From positions 3,432 through 12,359 of the forward strand of contig PALY01000042.1 of assembly GCA_002707085.1 (NCBI GenBank): 8,928 bases of DNA, given 5' to 3'. This DNA is from Deltaproteobacteria bacterium (GTDB taxonomy: Bacteria > Myxococcota_A > UBA796). A program made the translations under genes and the position numbers. Below are positions 1 through 7,658 of the stretch, piece by piece. The first letter of the stretch is position 1. Every line of letters begins with the position of its first letter. The notes beneath the pieces are model-generated. The model was not told the DNA's origin. It saw only the letters and a program-made list of their open reading frames with translations, and made no database searches.

Positions 1-719
1 GGGACGATGCCAGCATAGATATTGGCTGCCAATGTGCTGGGTTTGGATGCAGGGTGCTGTGTCAGGGCGCTGAGGATCTGGTCCGTTCGCATGTGTCGGT
101 GACGGATATATTCTTCGATGTACTCTTCGCCGTTCTCGATGGGTGGCCCGTGGGCAGGAAGGAGGGTTTTTGGCTTGAGTTCAAGGAGCTTTTCCAGGCT
201 GGCCAAGTACATCCCCAAGTTGCCTTCGGGGGGATCGAGGAGGATGGTGCCCACTCCAGCGACCATGTCTCCCGCGACGATGGTTCCAATCGATGGATTT
301 TGAAGACAAATATGACCGGAAGCGTGCCCAGGTGTATGGATGACCTTCCAAAATCCTGAATCAGTACCAAAGATGTCGCCATCTTCCAATACATCATCGA
401 TGGGTATATCGACCCGATCCCTCGTGAGCGCATGAGCGGCGATTCGTGCGCCAGTGGTTGCCTGTAATGCCAGCGCTCCACCGACATGATCTGCATGATG
501 GTGAGTGAGGACGATTCGTTCCACCATGTACATTTCTAGAATATCATCGAGTCGGTTCTGCTCATCTTCCCAAGGGCTGGCAGGATCAACCACTGTGACG
601 TGATGATCACCCAAGATCCAAACGTTTGTATGGGTTGCTGGCGGTAGGGTTGGGGACCGAACAGGAACAACGCCTACGCCTTCACAGATGGGACTCACGG
701 AGTGCTCAGATTGTTCCAT
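1..719 (-). CDS. LACTB2-like metallo-beta-lactamase-fold hydrolase (3' end cut by window edge)
   Basis: This is a metallo-beta-lactamase-fold protein of which 239 codons are visible; the end lies beyond the left edge. The metal-binding set is complete: THHHADH at residues 72-78 (H73, H75, D77, H78), H132 in TPGH, D151 in AGDM and H190 in PAHG. The order and spacing match the glyoxalase II/LACTB2 branch. After the last histidine comes a helical stretch with HRHMRTDQILSAL (about 207-219), resembling the C-terminal helical/winged region of LACTB2 proteins. LACTB2 homologues are about 290 residues long, so roughly 50 are missing. Members hydrolyse thioesters or act as endoribonucleases; the substrate here is not readable. 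The ATG is chosen because it overlaps the stop of the upstream pseudokinase gene in a TAATG junction, implying translational coupling; no strong separate Shine-Dalgarno is seen. The fold call is firm; the physiological role is unknown. Confidence 0.88.
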   Translation of the reverse strand, partial: MEQSEHSVSPICEGVGVVPVRSPTLPPATHTNVWILGDHHVTVVDPASPWEDEQNRLDDILEMYMVERIVLTHHHADHVGGALALQATTGARIAAHALTRDRVDIPIDDVLEDGDIFGTDSGFWKVIHTPGHASGHICLQNPSIGTIVAGDMVAGVGTILLDPPEGNLGMYLASLEKLLELKPKTLLPAHGPPIENGEEYIEEYIRHRHMRTDQILSALTQHPASKPSTLAANIYAGIV

Positions 720-2026
720 TACAGTATCCAGAACACATAGCTGAGGCCCAACAGTAGAAATATTCCACCCAAGATCATTCCCGCGATTTCAGATGGGAGA
801 AAGCTTGGCGTCGGGTTTGGTGCGGGAGGGGCTGTGGGGTCGAGTTTGAGTGAAAGTTCATGCTCTGGGTTTGCGGGAGCGATGTGTGGTTTCTCGATGG
901 ATGCGATTGTTGGATGGGCTTCAGCTTGACGTCCGACGATCGGGTCGGTGTTGTCTTGGTGATCCTCTCCAATCGAGATGTTCATTGGGGCGGGAGAGGA
1001 GTCCAATTCGGTGGCCGAGCCGATTGGCATATCGATGCCGGGAAGAGACGGCTCTTCTTCGACGACCACGGGCATCACCTTCAGGGGTGGGGGTCTATCT
1101 TCCATTGCGGCTTCCTTGGTGAATGTCGGGACGACAGGCGCCCGCTGTGGGCGCACTTTAGAGAGCTTATCGGAGTGGGCCAAGACTTGCGCCACGAGAA
1201 GTCTCCTGTTGACAGTTCCACCGATTTTACGGCCTGCAGCGAGTAGGGCTTTCAGCAGATTGTGTTCATGAATAAAGCGGTCGTTTGGATTTGGCGCCAA
1301 TAGCTGGGTGAGGACTTGCTCAAGTTCAGGGTACAGCGTGGATACTTGCTGCACCCACGAACCAACATCCCCAGTCTTGCCTGCTTCTTCTGGGTTTGGA
1401 CTTCCTGTATACAACCTCTCCCCGAGGATGAGTTCAATCAGTATGGCTCCCACAGCCCATTGGTCGGATGCAATCGTTGGGTGTGCGCCCCGGGCCACTT
1501 CTGGCGCTGTGTACGCCCAATGCCGCCCCTTTGGGGTCGAACCGAAGCCCACCACGACGATTTCCCCTTTTGGTGTCATCCGTATCCGCTGGGGACCAAG
1601 GTGGCCGTGTACGATCCTTCCGCCGGCTCTTCCGACAATGCTATGAGCATGCCGAAGGGCGTGAGCAACTTCGATAGTGATATCGATGGCTGTACTGACA
1701 TCCAGAGATGCCAGGCCATCCTGTCTGGCTTGCAAGGCGTCCGAAAGTGATGCGCCGGGGTAATACGACATTCCGACAGCACAATCAGTATGGTAGTGAC
1801 CGTATGCTTTCGGCAACCGAGGGTTGTCCATGGCCCGCAGAATCTCGTATTCCTCAGCAATCGCTGCCGCAGTGGTCAGGTCGGCTGGGTTTCTCGCTAT
1901 GCGAAGGCACACTTCTTGAGGCGGGCGGGACGAGTTTACTCGAACGGCTCTGTACAGCACAGTTCCCGTGCCTTCGCCGAGGACTTCGGCAATGGCAAAG
2001 GGTCCGATCTGGCGCACGTGATTCAC
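719..2026 (-). CDS. Tail-anchored kinase-fold protein, probable pseudokinase
   Basis: This 435-residue protein has a Ser/Thr kinase-like fold at about residues 8-265. A glycine loop GEGTGTV (17-23), the APE motif (174-176), the DxW aspartate D188 and the late arginine R250 are recognisable. Catalytic positions are replaced: the VAIK lysine reads R42 (VCLRIA), the HRDLKPxN loop reads HGHLGPQRI (140-148) so the catalytic Asp, Lys and Asn are lost, and DFG reads GFG (160-162). It is therefore likely a pseudokinase. A proline- and acid-rich linker (about 295-410) leads to a hydrophobic segment at 413-435 that ends the protein, so it should be tail-anchored with the kinase fold in the cytoplasm. 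The start is GTG; GGAG lies nine bases upstream (2036-2039). It sits 59 bases after icmF and overlaps the next gene by one base. An adaptor or ligand-sensing role is inference; no partner is identifiable. Confidence 0.85.
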   Translation of the reverse strand: MNHVRQIGPFAIAEVLGEGTGTVLYRAVRVNSSRPPQEVCLRIARNPADLTTAAAIAEEYEILRAMDNPRLPKAYGHYHTDCAVGMSYYPGASLSDALQARQDGLASLDVSTAIDITIEVAHALRHAHSIVGRAGGRIVHGHLGPQRIRMTPKGEIVVVGFGSTPKGRHWAYTAPEVARGAHPTIASDQWAVGAILIELILGERLYTGSPNPEEAGKTGDVGSWVQQVSTLYPELEQVLTQLLAPNPNDRFIHEHNLLKALLAAGRKIGGTVNRRLLVAQVLAHSDKLSKVRPQRAPVVPTFTKEAAMEDRPPPLKVMPVVVEEEPSLPGIDMPIGSATELDSSPAPMNISIGEDHQDNTDPIVGRQAEAHPTIASIEKPHIAPANPEHELSLKLDPTAPPAPNPTPSFLPSEIAGMILGGIFLLLGLSYVFWIL

Positions 2027-2035
2027 GTGTGCTGG

Positions 2036-2039
2036 CTCC
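2036..2039 (-). promoter_or_regulatory. Ribosome binding site of the pseudokinase gene
   Basis: GGAG on the minus strand lies nine bases before the GTG at 2026. It supports this GTG over the in-frame GTG three codons later. Confidence 0.5.
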
Positions 2040-2085
2040 AGGGTGGGGGGATGTTCAACGGTAGCACTGAATGGTGTTGGAAATC

Positions 2086-5000
2086 TTATAGGCTGCGTCT
2101 GTACTCACCACCAACCTCGTATAGGGCTGAGGTAATCTGCCCCAAGCTTGCCACGCGGACCGTGGACATCAACTCTGCAAAGATGTTTCCACCATCTGTG
2201 GCCACGCGTTGTAGTCTTTCCAGCGCTTGGGCGGTATCTCCAGCGTGCTGCGCCTGAAAGTTGCGCAGACGGGCGATTTGATCATCCTTTTCTTCAGGAG
2301 ATGCTCTTCTCAGTTCGATCGGTGGTGGCTCCCATCCTTCCGCGGTTGTTTGTGGGTCCACAAAGGTGTTGATCCCCACCAAGGGAAGCTCGCCAGAGTG
2401 TTTTTGGTGTTCGTAATGAAGGCTTTCTTGTTGGATTTTACCCCGTTGGTATTGAGTCTCCATTGCGCCAAGTACACCACCTCGTTGGTCGATCCTTTCG
2501 AACTCTTCAAGTACGGCAGCTTCTACAAGTTCGGTGAGGGCTTCGACGAAAAAGGAACCCTGAGTAGAGTTTTCATTCTTCATGACACCAAATTCTTGGT
2601 TTACGATCTTTTGAATCGCCATGGCACGTCTGACCGACTCTTCGGTCGGTGTCGTAACGGCTTCGTCGTAGGCGTTGGTATGCAGGGAGTTGCATTGGTC
2701 TTGGATGGCCAAGAGTGCTTGCAGTGTGGTTCGGATATCGTTGAATTGAATCTCGCGGGCATGAAGAGAGCGGCCAGAAGTTTGAATGTGGTACTTCAGC
2801 TTTTGACTGCGCTGGTTTGCCCCGTACATGCGGTCCATGGCAATGGCCCAAATGCGGCGCGCTACACGCCCAATGACGGTGTATTCGGGGTCCATTCCAT
2901 TGGAGAAAAAGAAGCTGAGGTTGGGTGCGAACGCGTTGATGTCCATTCCTCTTGAGCGGTAATACTCGACCAACGTGAAGCCATTTGAGAGCGTAAAGGC
3001 GAGCTGGCTGATGGGGTTCGCTCCCGCCTCTGCGATGTGGTACCCGCTCACCGAGACAGAGTAATAATTACGCACTTCGTTTTCGATGAACCACGCCTGG
3101 ATATCGCCCATCATCCGGAGTGCGAATTCCAGTGAAAATATGCAGGTATTCTGCGCTTGGTCCTCTTTTAGAATGTCTGCTTGCACGGTGCCTCGGGTCA
3201 CACGAAGTGCATCAGAACGTATCTGTGAGTATTCGGCGTCGGTTGGCGCTCGACCTTCTCGGTTGGTGAAAATGTCCACCTGTTGGTCAATGGCAGTGTT
3301 GAGGAACATGGCCAAAATGATCGGTGCTGGACCGTTGATGGTCATCGACACAGATGTGCTTGGAGCGCAGAGGTCAAAGCCGCTGTACAGGACTTTCATG
3401 TCATCCAGTGTGGCTATCGACACCCCGGATTCTCCGATTTTTCCGTAGATGTCTGGCCGTTCATCAGGGTCTTGTCCATACAGTGTGACACTGTCGAATG
3501 CGGTAGACAGGCGGTGAACGGGCTCGCCCTTGCACAGGTAATGGAAGCGGGCATTGGTTTTGGCTGGACCACCCTCTCCAGCAAACATGCGTTTGGGTTC
3601 TTCTGAGCGTCTCTTGAGGGGGAAAGTTCCAGCGGTATAGGGAAATTTACCCGGGAGGTTTTCACGCATCATCCATTTGACGCGGTCACCATGGGAGCTG
3701 TGATTGGGTAGAGCGATACGGGGGATGGGCAGTCCACTTAGGCTTTCGTCGGTAAGAGGTTGATGAATGTCCTTGCCTCGGACTGAGTATGTCAACTCGT
3801 TGCCGGCATAGGACTCCTGCATTTGGTCCCATTCCAGCAAGCATGCAGTTGTCTTTTTCTCCAGCCTGGCTTCGATCTGAGCGATTTCCTCTTTGACCGT
3901 TGGCATGGCATCTTCCGATAGAATTCCTACCGCAGCATTCAGATGTTGGAGCTTGTCCGCTTCTGCCGCCTGATGTTCTGCCAACTGGTGGTATTGGCGG
4001 ACTGTGTGGACGATGTCTCCCAGATACTGAATTCGATTGGGGGGTATTACGCGTTGCTGTGGAGGAGAGCATCGGGTGAGTGGATCCGGGATGGTGCTCT
4101 TGAATGGTCGCTGTTGGCGCTCATCCGTCAACTTCATCAGGCATCGGTAGGCTGCATTCACGCCTGCATCATTGAATTGGGCTGCGATGGTACCGAATAC
4201 TGGCATCTCGTCGGGCGAGACATCGAAGGCTTGCCGGTTTCTTTGGACCTGCTTGGAAACGTCTCGCAGTGCATCTTCTGCTCCACGCCGGTCAAACTTG
4301 TTGATGACAATCATGTCTGCAAAATCCAGCATGTCGATTTTTTCAAGCTGGCTGGCGGCCCCATATTCTGGAGTCATCACATATACGTGTACATCGGATA
4401 CTTCGGTGATGGCTGAACTGCCTTGTCCAATACCGGATGTCTCGACGATGATCAGATCGAACCCTGCAGCCTGGCACAACTGAATGGCTGGCTGGATGCC
4501 TCGAGACAGTTCTGCACCCGCCAGTCGGGTTGCCATCGAACGAACGAAGCAACGCTCGTGTCGTGCGCTATTCATGCGGATGCGATCACCCAAAAGGGCT
4601 CCACCCGTACGTTTCCGGGTCGGGTCTACACTGATGACCGCTACTCGTTCGTCCGTACGGTCTGTAAGGAAACGTCGGAGGAGTTCGTCCGTGAGAGACG
4701 ATTTTCCTGCACCTCCGGTGCCTGTGATTCCGACCACTGGGACCTTTTTCCCCTCTGTCGAAGAAAGGAGCTTGCTCAGGTCATCGGGAAGCTCGACTCT
4801 GCCTTCAGACGCGGCTTCCACGATACTGATTGCTCGGGCCAAAGCAGGTTGGCTGCCTTCTACAATGTCTTGGGTGGTATAGGTCCAGTGGCTTGTGACA
4901 TCGCTAGACGACCGCTCGACCATGTCGGCGATCATTCCCACTAGGCCCAAGCGTCGTCCATCTTCGGGAGAATAGATTCTTTCGACTCCAGCATCTTGAA

Positions 5001-5349
5001 GGGACCGGATCTCATCCGGAACGATGACTCCGCCACCCCCGCCAAATACTTTGATGTGTCCACATCCTTTGGAGTCTAAAAGTTCAACCATGTAGCGAAA
5101 AAATTCATTGTGCCCCCCCTGATAGGAGCTGATTGCGATGGCGTGTGCATCTTCGTCGATCCCTGCTTTTACGATGTCGGCAACCGAACGGTTGTGGCCA
5201 AGGTGAATCACTTCACAGCCTTGCTGTTGCAGAATTCTACGCATGATATTGATGGCAGCATCGTGACCATCGAACAGGGATGCAGCGGTCACAACTCGCG
5301 TTGGAGCTGCGCTGGTTTTCGTTTTGGGGGGGTAGTCAGCTTGATCCAT
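2086..5349 (-). CDS. icmF: Fused isobutyryl-CoA mutase IcmF (B12 domain, G-protein chaperone, mutase domain)
   Basis: This adenosylcobalamin-dependent enzyme interconverts isobutyryl-CoA and n-butyryl-CoA in the cytoplasm and carries its own GTPase repair chaperone. It has 1087 residues, close to known IcmF proteins (about 1090). Order: the cobalamin-binding domain (about 18-145) has DGHDAA with H29 as probable lower axial ligand, plus SSYQGGH (74-80). The MeaI/ArgK-type G domain (about 203-410) has Walker A GTGGAGKS (210-217), ETSGIGQ (303-309) and NKFD (350-353). A linker leads to the mutase barrel (about 550-1087). Substrate-determining positions read F589 (MFAGEG), where methylmalonyl-CoA mutase has Tyr, and Q733 (KEDQAQ), where it has Arg; this favours C4 monoacyl-CoA over methylmalonyl-CoA. 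H771 in SGYH matches the mutase catalytic His. The ATG at 5349 fits the family N-terminus, though its ribosome site is weak. A related activity such as pivalyl-CoA mutase cannot be excluded. Confidence 0.96.
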   Translation of the reverse strand: MDQADYPPKTKTSAAPTRVVTAASLFDGHDAAINIMRRILQQQGCEVIHLGHNRSVADIVKAGIDEDAHAIAISSYQGGHNEFFRYMVELLDSKGCGHIKVFGGGGGVIVPDEIRSLQDAGVERIYSPEDGRRLGLVGMIADMVERSSSDVTSHWTYTTQDIVEGSQPALARAISIVEAASEGRVELPDDLSKLLSSTEGKKVPVVGITGTGGAGKSSLTDELLRRFLTDRTDERVAVISVDPTRKRTGGALLGDRIRMNSARHERCFVRSMATRLAGAELSRGIQPAIQLCQAAGFDLIIVETSGIGQGSSAITEVSDVHVYVMTPEYGAASQLEKIDMLDFADMIVINKFDRRGAEDALRDVSKQVQRNRQAFDVSPDEMPVFGTIAAQFNDAGVNAAYRCLMKLTDERQQRPFKSTIPDPLTRCSPPQQRVIPPNRIQYLGDIVHTVRQYHQLAEHQAAEADKLQHLNAAVGILSEDAMPTVKEEIAQIEARLEKKTTACLLEWDQMQESYAGNELTYSVRGKDIHQPLTDESLSGLPIPRIALPNHSSHGDRVKWMMRENLPGKFPYTAGTFPLKRRSEEPKRMFAGEGGPAKTNARFHYLCKGEPVHRLSTAFDSVTLYGQDPDERPDIYGKIGESGVSIATLDDMKVLYSGFDLCAPSTSVSMTINGPAPIILAMFLNTAIDQQVDIFTNREGRAPTDAEYSQIRSDALRVTRGTVQADILKEDQAQNTCIFSLEFALRMMGDIQAWFIENEVRNYYSVSVSGYHIAEAGANPISQLAFTLSNGFTLVEYYRSRGMDINAFAPNLSFFFSNGMDPEYTVIGRVARRIWAIAMDRMYGANQRSQKLKYHIQTSGRSLHAREIQFNDIRTTLQALLAIQDQCNSLHTNAYDEAVTTPTEESVRRAMAIQKIVNQEFGVMKNENSTQGSFFVEALTELVEAAVLEEFERIDQRGGVLGAMETQYQRGKIQQESLHYEHQKHSGELPLVGINTFVDPQTTAEGWEPPPIELRRASPEEKDDQIARLRNFQAQHAGDTAQALERLQRVATDGGNIFAELMSTVRVASLGQITSALYEVGGEYRRSL

Positions 5350-5392
5350 GTCCGCGACCTAACCGAGCGTGACCCTTGCGCCGAGAGTTATG

Positions 5393-5405
5393 CATGTTCA
5401 ACATG
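5393..5405. promoter_or_regulatory. Palindrome in the icmF/flavin reductase divergent gap (candidate operator)
   Basis: CATGTT-c-AACATG is a perfect inverted repeat with six-base arms and a one-base centre. It lies in the 65-base gap between the divergent icmF and flavin reductase starts and abuts the reductase ribosome site. The 9-mer ATGTTCAAC inside it also occurs at 2051-2059, in the gap before the pseudokinase gene. A dimeric regulator site is plausible but unproven. No convincing -35/-10 pair was found in the gap on either strand. Confidence 0.35.
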
Positions 5406-5409
5406 GAGG
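5405..5409 (+). promoter_or_regulatory. Ribosome binding site deciding the flavin reductase start
   Basis: GGAGG lies five bases before the ATG at 5415. It favours that start over the in-frame TTG at 5376 and the ATGs at 5394 and 5403, none of which has a comparable site. Confidence 0.65.
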
Positions 5410-5414
5410 ATCCG

Positions 5415-5918
5415 ATGCCTGTAGATGCAAATGATTTCAAAGCTTGTCTGGGAAGGTTTGGTAGTGGTGTGACCGTAGTGACCATTGCTGGAGATGAAGA
5501 CCACGGGATGACAGCGAGCGCTTTTTGCTCGCTATCTCTCGACCCACCGTTGGTGTTGGTGTGTGTCAAGAATGGAAATACAACCCATGGCAAATTGCTG
5601 GAATCCAAGGGTTTTGCCATTAATATTCTTGCTGCCGATCAAAAAGATCTTTCAAATCGCTTTGGCGGGTGGGGATTTCCGGAAGACCAAGACAAGTGGG
5701 CTGACTTGAACATTACACGGGGTGAGGCGAGTGGCGCCCCGCTATTGGATGGGGCGATGGCTCATTTGGACTGCACTCTTTATGGCACCCGAGAGGGTGG
5801 GGACCATACAATATTTATTGGTCATGTAGAGACTGCCACTGCATTTGGCGAGCGTGATGAGTTGGACCCGTTGGTGTACTTTGCGGGTGCTTACCGAGGT
5901 GTTGGAAAGACCCTGTAA
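5415..5918 (+). CDS. Flavin reductase-like FMN-binding split-barrel protein
   Basis: This 167-residue protein belongs to the flavin reductase-like (HpaC/DIM6-NTAB type) split-barrel family, which binds FMN or FAD and passes electrons from NAD(P)H, often to a partner flavin monooxygenase. Visible family signatures are GRFGSGVTVVT (13-23), the flavin-phosphate stretch GMTASAFCSLSLDPPLVL (31-48), GFAINIL (66-72), the strand HTIFIGHVE (131-139) and PLVYFAGAYR (152-161) near the C terminus. The length is normal for a single-domain reductase component. The start at 5415 is set by GGAGG five bases upstream and by the family N-terminal pattern; an upstream TTG at 5376 would add 13 unlikely residues. 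It is divergent from icmF and precedes a dehydrogenase gene by 114 bases. No monooxygenase partner is encoded in the window, so the electron acceptor is unknown. Confidence 0.9.
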   Translation: MPVDANDFKACLGRFGSGVTVVTIAGDEDHGMTASAFCSLSLDPPLVLVCVKNGNTTHGKLLESKGFAINILAADQKDLSNRFGGWGFPEDQDKWADLNITRGEASGAPLLDGAMAHLDCTLYGTREGGDHTIFIGHVETATAFGERDELDPLVYFAGAYRGVGKTL

Positions 5919-5955
5919 GTGGGTGACTGCATAGCTAATCCGTGCTGAAGGGAGG

Positions 5956-5971
5956 CGATAGACCGATAGAC
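5956..5971. repeat. Tandem 8-base repeat CGATAGAC x2 upstream of the SDR gene
   Basis: Two perfect back-to-back copies of CGATAGAC occupy the gap between the reductase and dehydrogenase genes. An inverted six-base part-copy (GTCTAT) lies at 5999-6004. The same gap holds a five-base-stem hairpin (5980-5994, TGGCG/CGCCA) and the palindrome AGCCGGCT (6012-6019) just before the ribosome site. The hairpin has no T-run, so it is not a clear terminator. Regulator half-sites are possible. Confidence 0.4.
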
Positions 5972-6022
5972 GTGTTAAGTGGCGGCTCTCGCCAGCTAGT
6001 CTATGTGGGCCAGCCGGCTAAC

Positions 6023-6026
6023 GGAG
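6023..6026 (+). promoter_or_regulatory. Ribosome binding site deciding the SDR start
   Basis: GGAG sits six bases before the ATG at 6033. The in-frame ATG at 6003 has no such site and would add ten residues before the first beta strand. Confidence 0.65.
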
Positions 6027-6032
6027 TTCGAT

Positions 6033-6773
6033 ATGCCAAAGGCACCCCACGTGGTGGTGACTGGTGGTGGGCGCGGAATAGGCGCCGCCACAGCCCGTTT
6101 ATTTAAGAAAAATGGATATCGTGTCACGGTGATGGCGCGCTCTCGAAATGAGATCGAGTCTCTCGCTGATGAGATAGGCGCTTATGCGGTGCGCGTTGAT
6201 GTGGGAGACCCCGCCAGCGTAGAGGCTGCATTTATGGCTGCTGGTCCTGTTGATGTCCTCGTGAACAATGCCGGGATGGTTCGGTCTTCCAGGGTGACTA
6301 AGACGGATGTCCGGGTGTGGGAAGAGCACCTTAAGGTCAACCTGACGGGTTCCTTTTTGTGTGCATTGAAAGTTCTGCCAGGAATGGTTTCTCGTGGGCG
6401 CGGACGCATCATCAATGTGTCGAGCATTGCGGGTGTGCGCGGTCTGCCGTACTTGGCTGCGTATTGTGCGTCGAAGCACGGATTGATTGGATTTACCCGG
6501 GCTTTGGCTGCGGAAGTGGGTGAGAATGGCGTTCTCGTGAATGCGATTTGCCCAGGCTACGTCAGCACTTCAATGACTGATGATGCTTGTGAGTACATTT
6601 CGGAACGATCAAACTTGAGCCCAGAACAAGCCCGTGACTTTTTGGCCGGGGAAAATGCCGATGGGCGACTCCTCACAACGGATGAAGTTGCTGACGCTAT
6701 TTTCTGGATGGCCAACCAGGATGGTGAACTGGAGAATGGCGCCTTTCATATATTCGACAAACAAGACGCTTAG
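6033..6773 (+). CDS. Short-chain dehydrogenase/reductase (FabG/3-hydroxyacyl-CoA dehydrogenase-like)
   Basis: This is a 246-residue classical SDR with a Rossmann fold, expected to be cytoplasmic and NAD(P)H-dependent. It shows the cofactor loop TGGGRGIG (10-17), the structural NNAG (78-81), and the full catalytic tetrad N103, S131, Y144 and K148 (YCASK). The Ser-Tyr distance of 13 is typical. PGYVSTSM (174-181) is the usual loop after the active site. The residues after the second strand read ARS (35-37), with arginine rather than an acidic residue, which favours NADPH over NADH. A C-terminal LLTTDEVADAIFWM stretch matches FabG-like members. Length is normal. The substrate is probably a beta-keto or hydroxy acyl compound, but this is not determinable. 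It may be transcribed with the flavin reductase. Its TAG overlaps the stop of the opposing gene. Confidence 0.93.
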   Translation: MPKAPHVVVTGGGRGIGAATARLFKKNGYRVTVMARSRNEIESLADEIGAYAVRVDVGDPASVEAAFMAAGPVDVLVNNAGMVRSSRVTKTDVRVWEEHLKVNLTGSFLCALKVLPGMVSRGRGRIINVSSIAGVRGLPYLAAYCASKHGLIGFTRALAAEVGENGVLVNAICPGYVSTSMTDDACEYISERSNLSPEQARDFLAGENADGRLLTTDEVADAIFWMANQDGELENGAFHIFDKQDA

Positions 6774-7654
6774 TCCGCGGCCAGTTCCGATAAGGCCGCC
6801 TGGGCCAAAGTACGTACATTGCTACTTGGATCCTTTGTTGCGATGACCAAGCTCCTGTGGGCTACGTCCGAAGCACCTCGGGTGAGTGTGCCTTGGGCGA
6901 TCATTTGGCTCAAGGCATCCAATGCGATGGCTCGACCCATCGGATCTGGGCTGCACGAACGTTCCGTCAGAAATCGCACGGTCAGTAAGCTTCCTGAATG
7001 AATCATGACATCCAGTGTGGCATTTTCATCTGGATTGCTCCCAGCTTGCGTACTGAACATCCCAAGGATCAACAATTCTGGATTCAAGCCAAATGCTTTG
7101 ATTTCGTCCATGGCCGAAGTGTTTCCAGAGGAAGCCACCTTGGTATATAAACGCAGTGCTTGTTGGGTTTCGCCATGCAGTTCAAGCTGCTTGCCTGCAC
7201 TTTCCCACCCCTTCGTACTTGTCATGGTGTTTGTGTTGCCGAGAACGATGCGTGCATAAGCAACCGCGATGGATTCAGTTTTTCCGTATGCGCGCCCATT
7301 ACGGTCGATGAACTCGTGGGGGTGCTGGGCGACCCACCGACGCAGATCTTGATGGGTTGGGGGGGTAAAGTGGTGGCGAATGGAAAGCTGTTTTCGGCCG
7401 GTGATCGCCCGTGCTGCCTGTATGGCTGCTTCTCGAATGGTTCTGTCTTCCTCTTCGATAAGGCTTTCCAATAAAGCCAAGTGGGACTCACTGCCTTCGT
7501 CTCCGATGGTACCAACCGCGTCAAGCACAGGAATGGACGCGGGCATCAAGCCAAGGGGAAAACGGGAAAGGAGGGTTGCAGACTCTTCGACCGATGCTGC
7601 GTACGCCGGGCCTGAGGCCAGCAGGGTGAGCAATATGGTGAAAAGTGAAAGCAT
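6770..7654 (-). CDS. Exported HEAT/TPR-like repeat protein, function unknown
   Basis: This 294-residue protein is not assigned to a named family. The N-terminus is a signal peptide with hydrophobic core LFTILLTLLA and a likely cleavage after AYA (17-19). It is odd in having no Lys or Arg in the n-region, and an in-frame stop four codons upstream (7664-7666) rules out an earlier start. The mature part looks alpha-helical: HEAT-like helices at about 35-85 (ESLIEEEDRTIREAAIQAAR), a TPR-like pair near 150-177 (AGKQLELHGETQQALRLYTK), and another HEAT-like pair at 238-292. Such solenoids usually bind partner proteins; the expected location is periplasmic or outer surface. AGGA lies seven bases before the ATG, buried in a palindrome. 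It follows the FHA-GGDEF gene by 215 bases and converges on the SDR gene with overlapping stop codons. Confidence 0.8.
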   Translation of the reverse strand: MLSLFTILLTLLASGPAYAASVEESATLLSRFPLGLMPASIPVLDAVGTIGDEGSESHLALLESLIEEEDRTIREAAIQAARAITGRKQLSIRHHFTPPTHQDLRRWVAQHPHEFIDRNGRAYGKTESIAVAYARIVLGNTNTMTSTKGWESAGKQLELHGETQQALRLYTKVASSGNTSAMDEIKAFGLNPELLILGMFSTQAGSNPDENATLDVMIHSGSLLTVRFLTERSCSPDPMGRAIALDALSQMIAQGTLTRGASDVAHRSLVIATKDPSSNVRTLAQAALSELAAD

Positions 7655-7658
7655 TGTT

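Noticed and set aside
719..2026. Active Ser/Thr protein kinase
   Set aside because: The HRD, DFG and VAIK catalytic residues are all replaced, so a plain kinase name would mislead.
2227..2955. 242-codon open frame on the plus strand, opposite icmF
   Set aside because: It lies wholly antisense to strongly conserved mutase sequence, has no ribosome site and its translation has no recognisable domain.
4423..4944. 173-codon plus-strand frame opposite the icmF G domain
   Set aside because: Antisense shadow of a conserved GTPase domain, with no family features.
5376..5414. Upstream starts for the flavin reductase (TTG 5376, ATG 5394, ATG 5403)
   Set aside because: They lack a ribosome site, while GGAGG is correctly placed for the ATG at 5415; family proteins begin close to that point.
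6003..6032. Upstream ATG for the SDR gene
   Set aside because: No ribosome site; the ten extra residues precede the usual SDR N-terminus.
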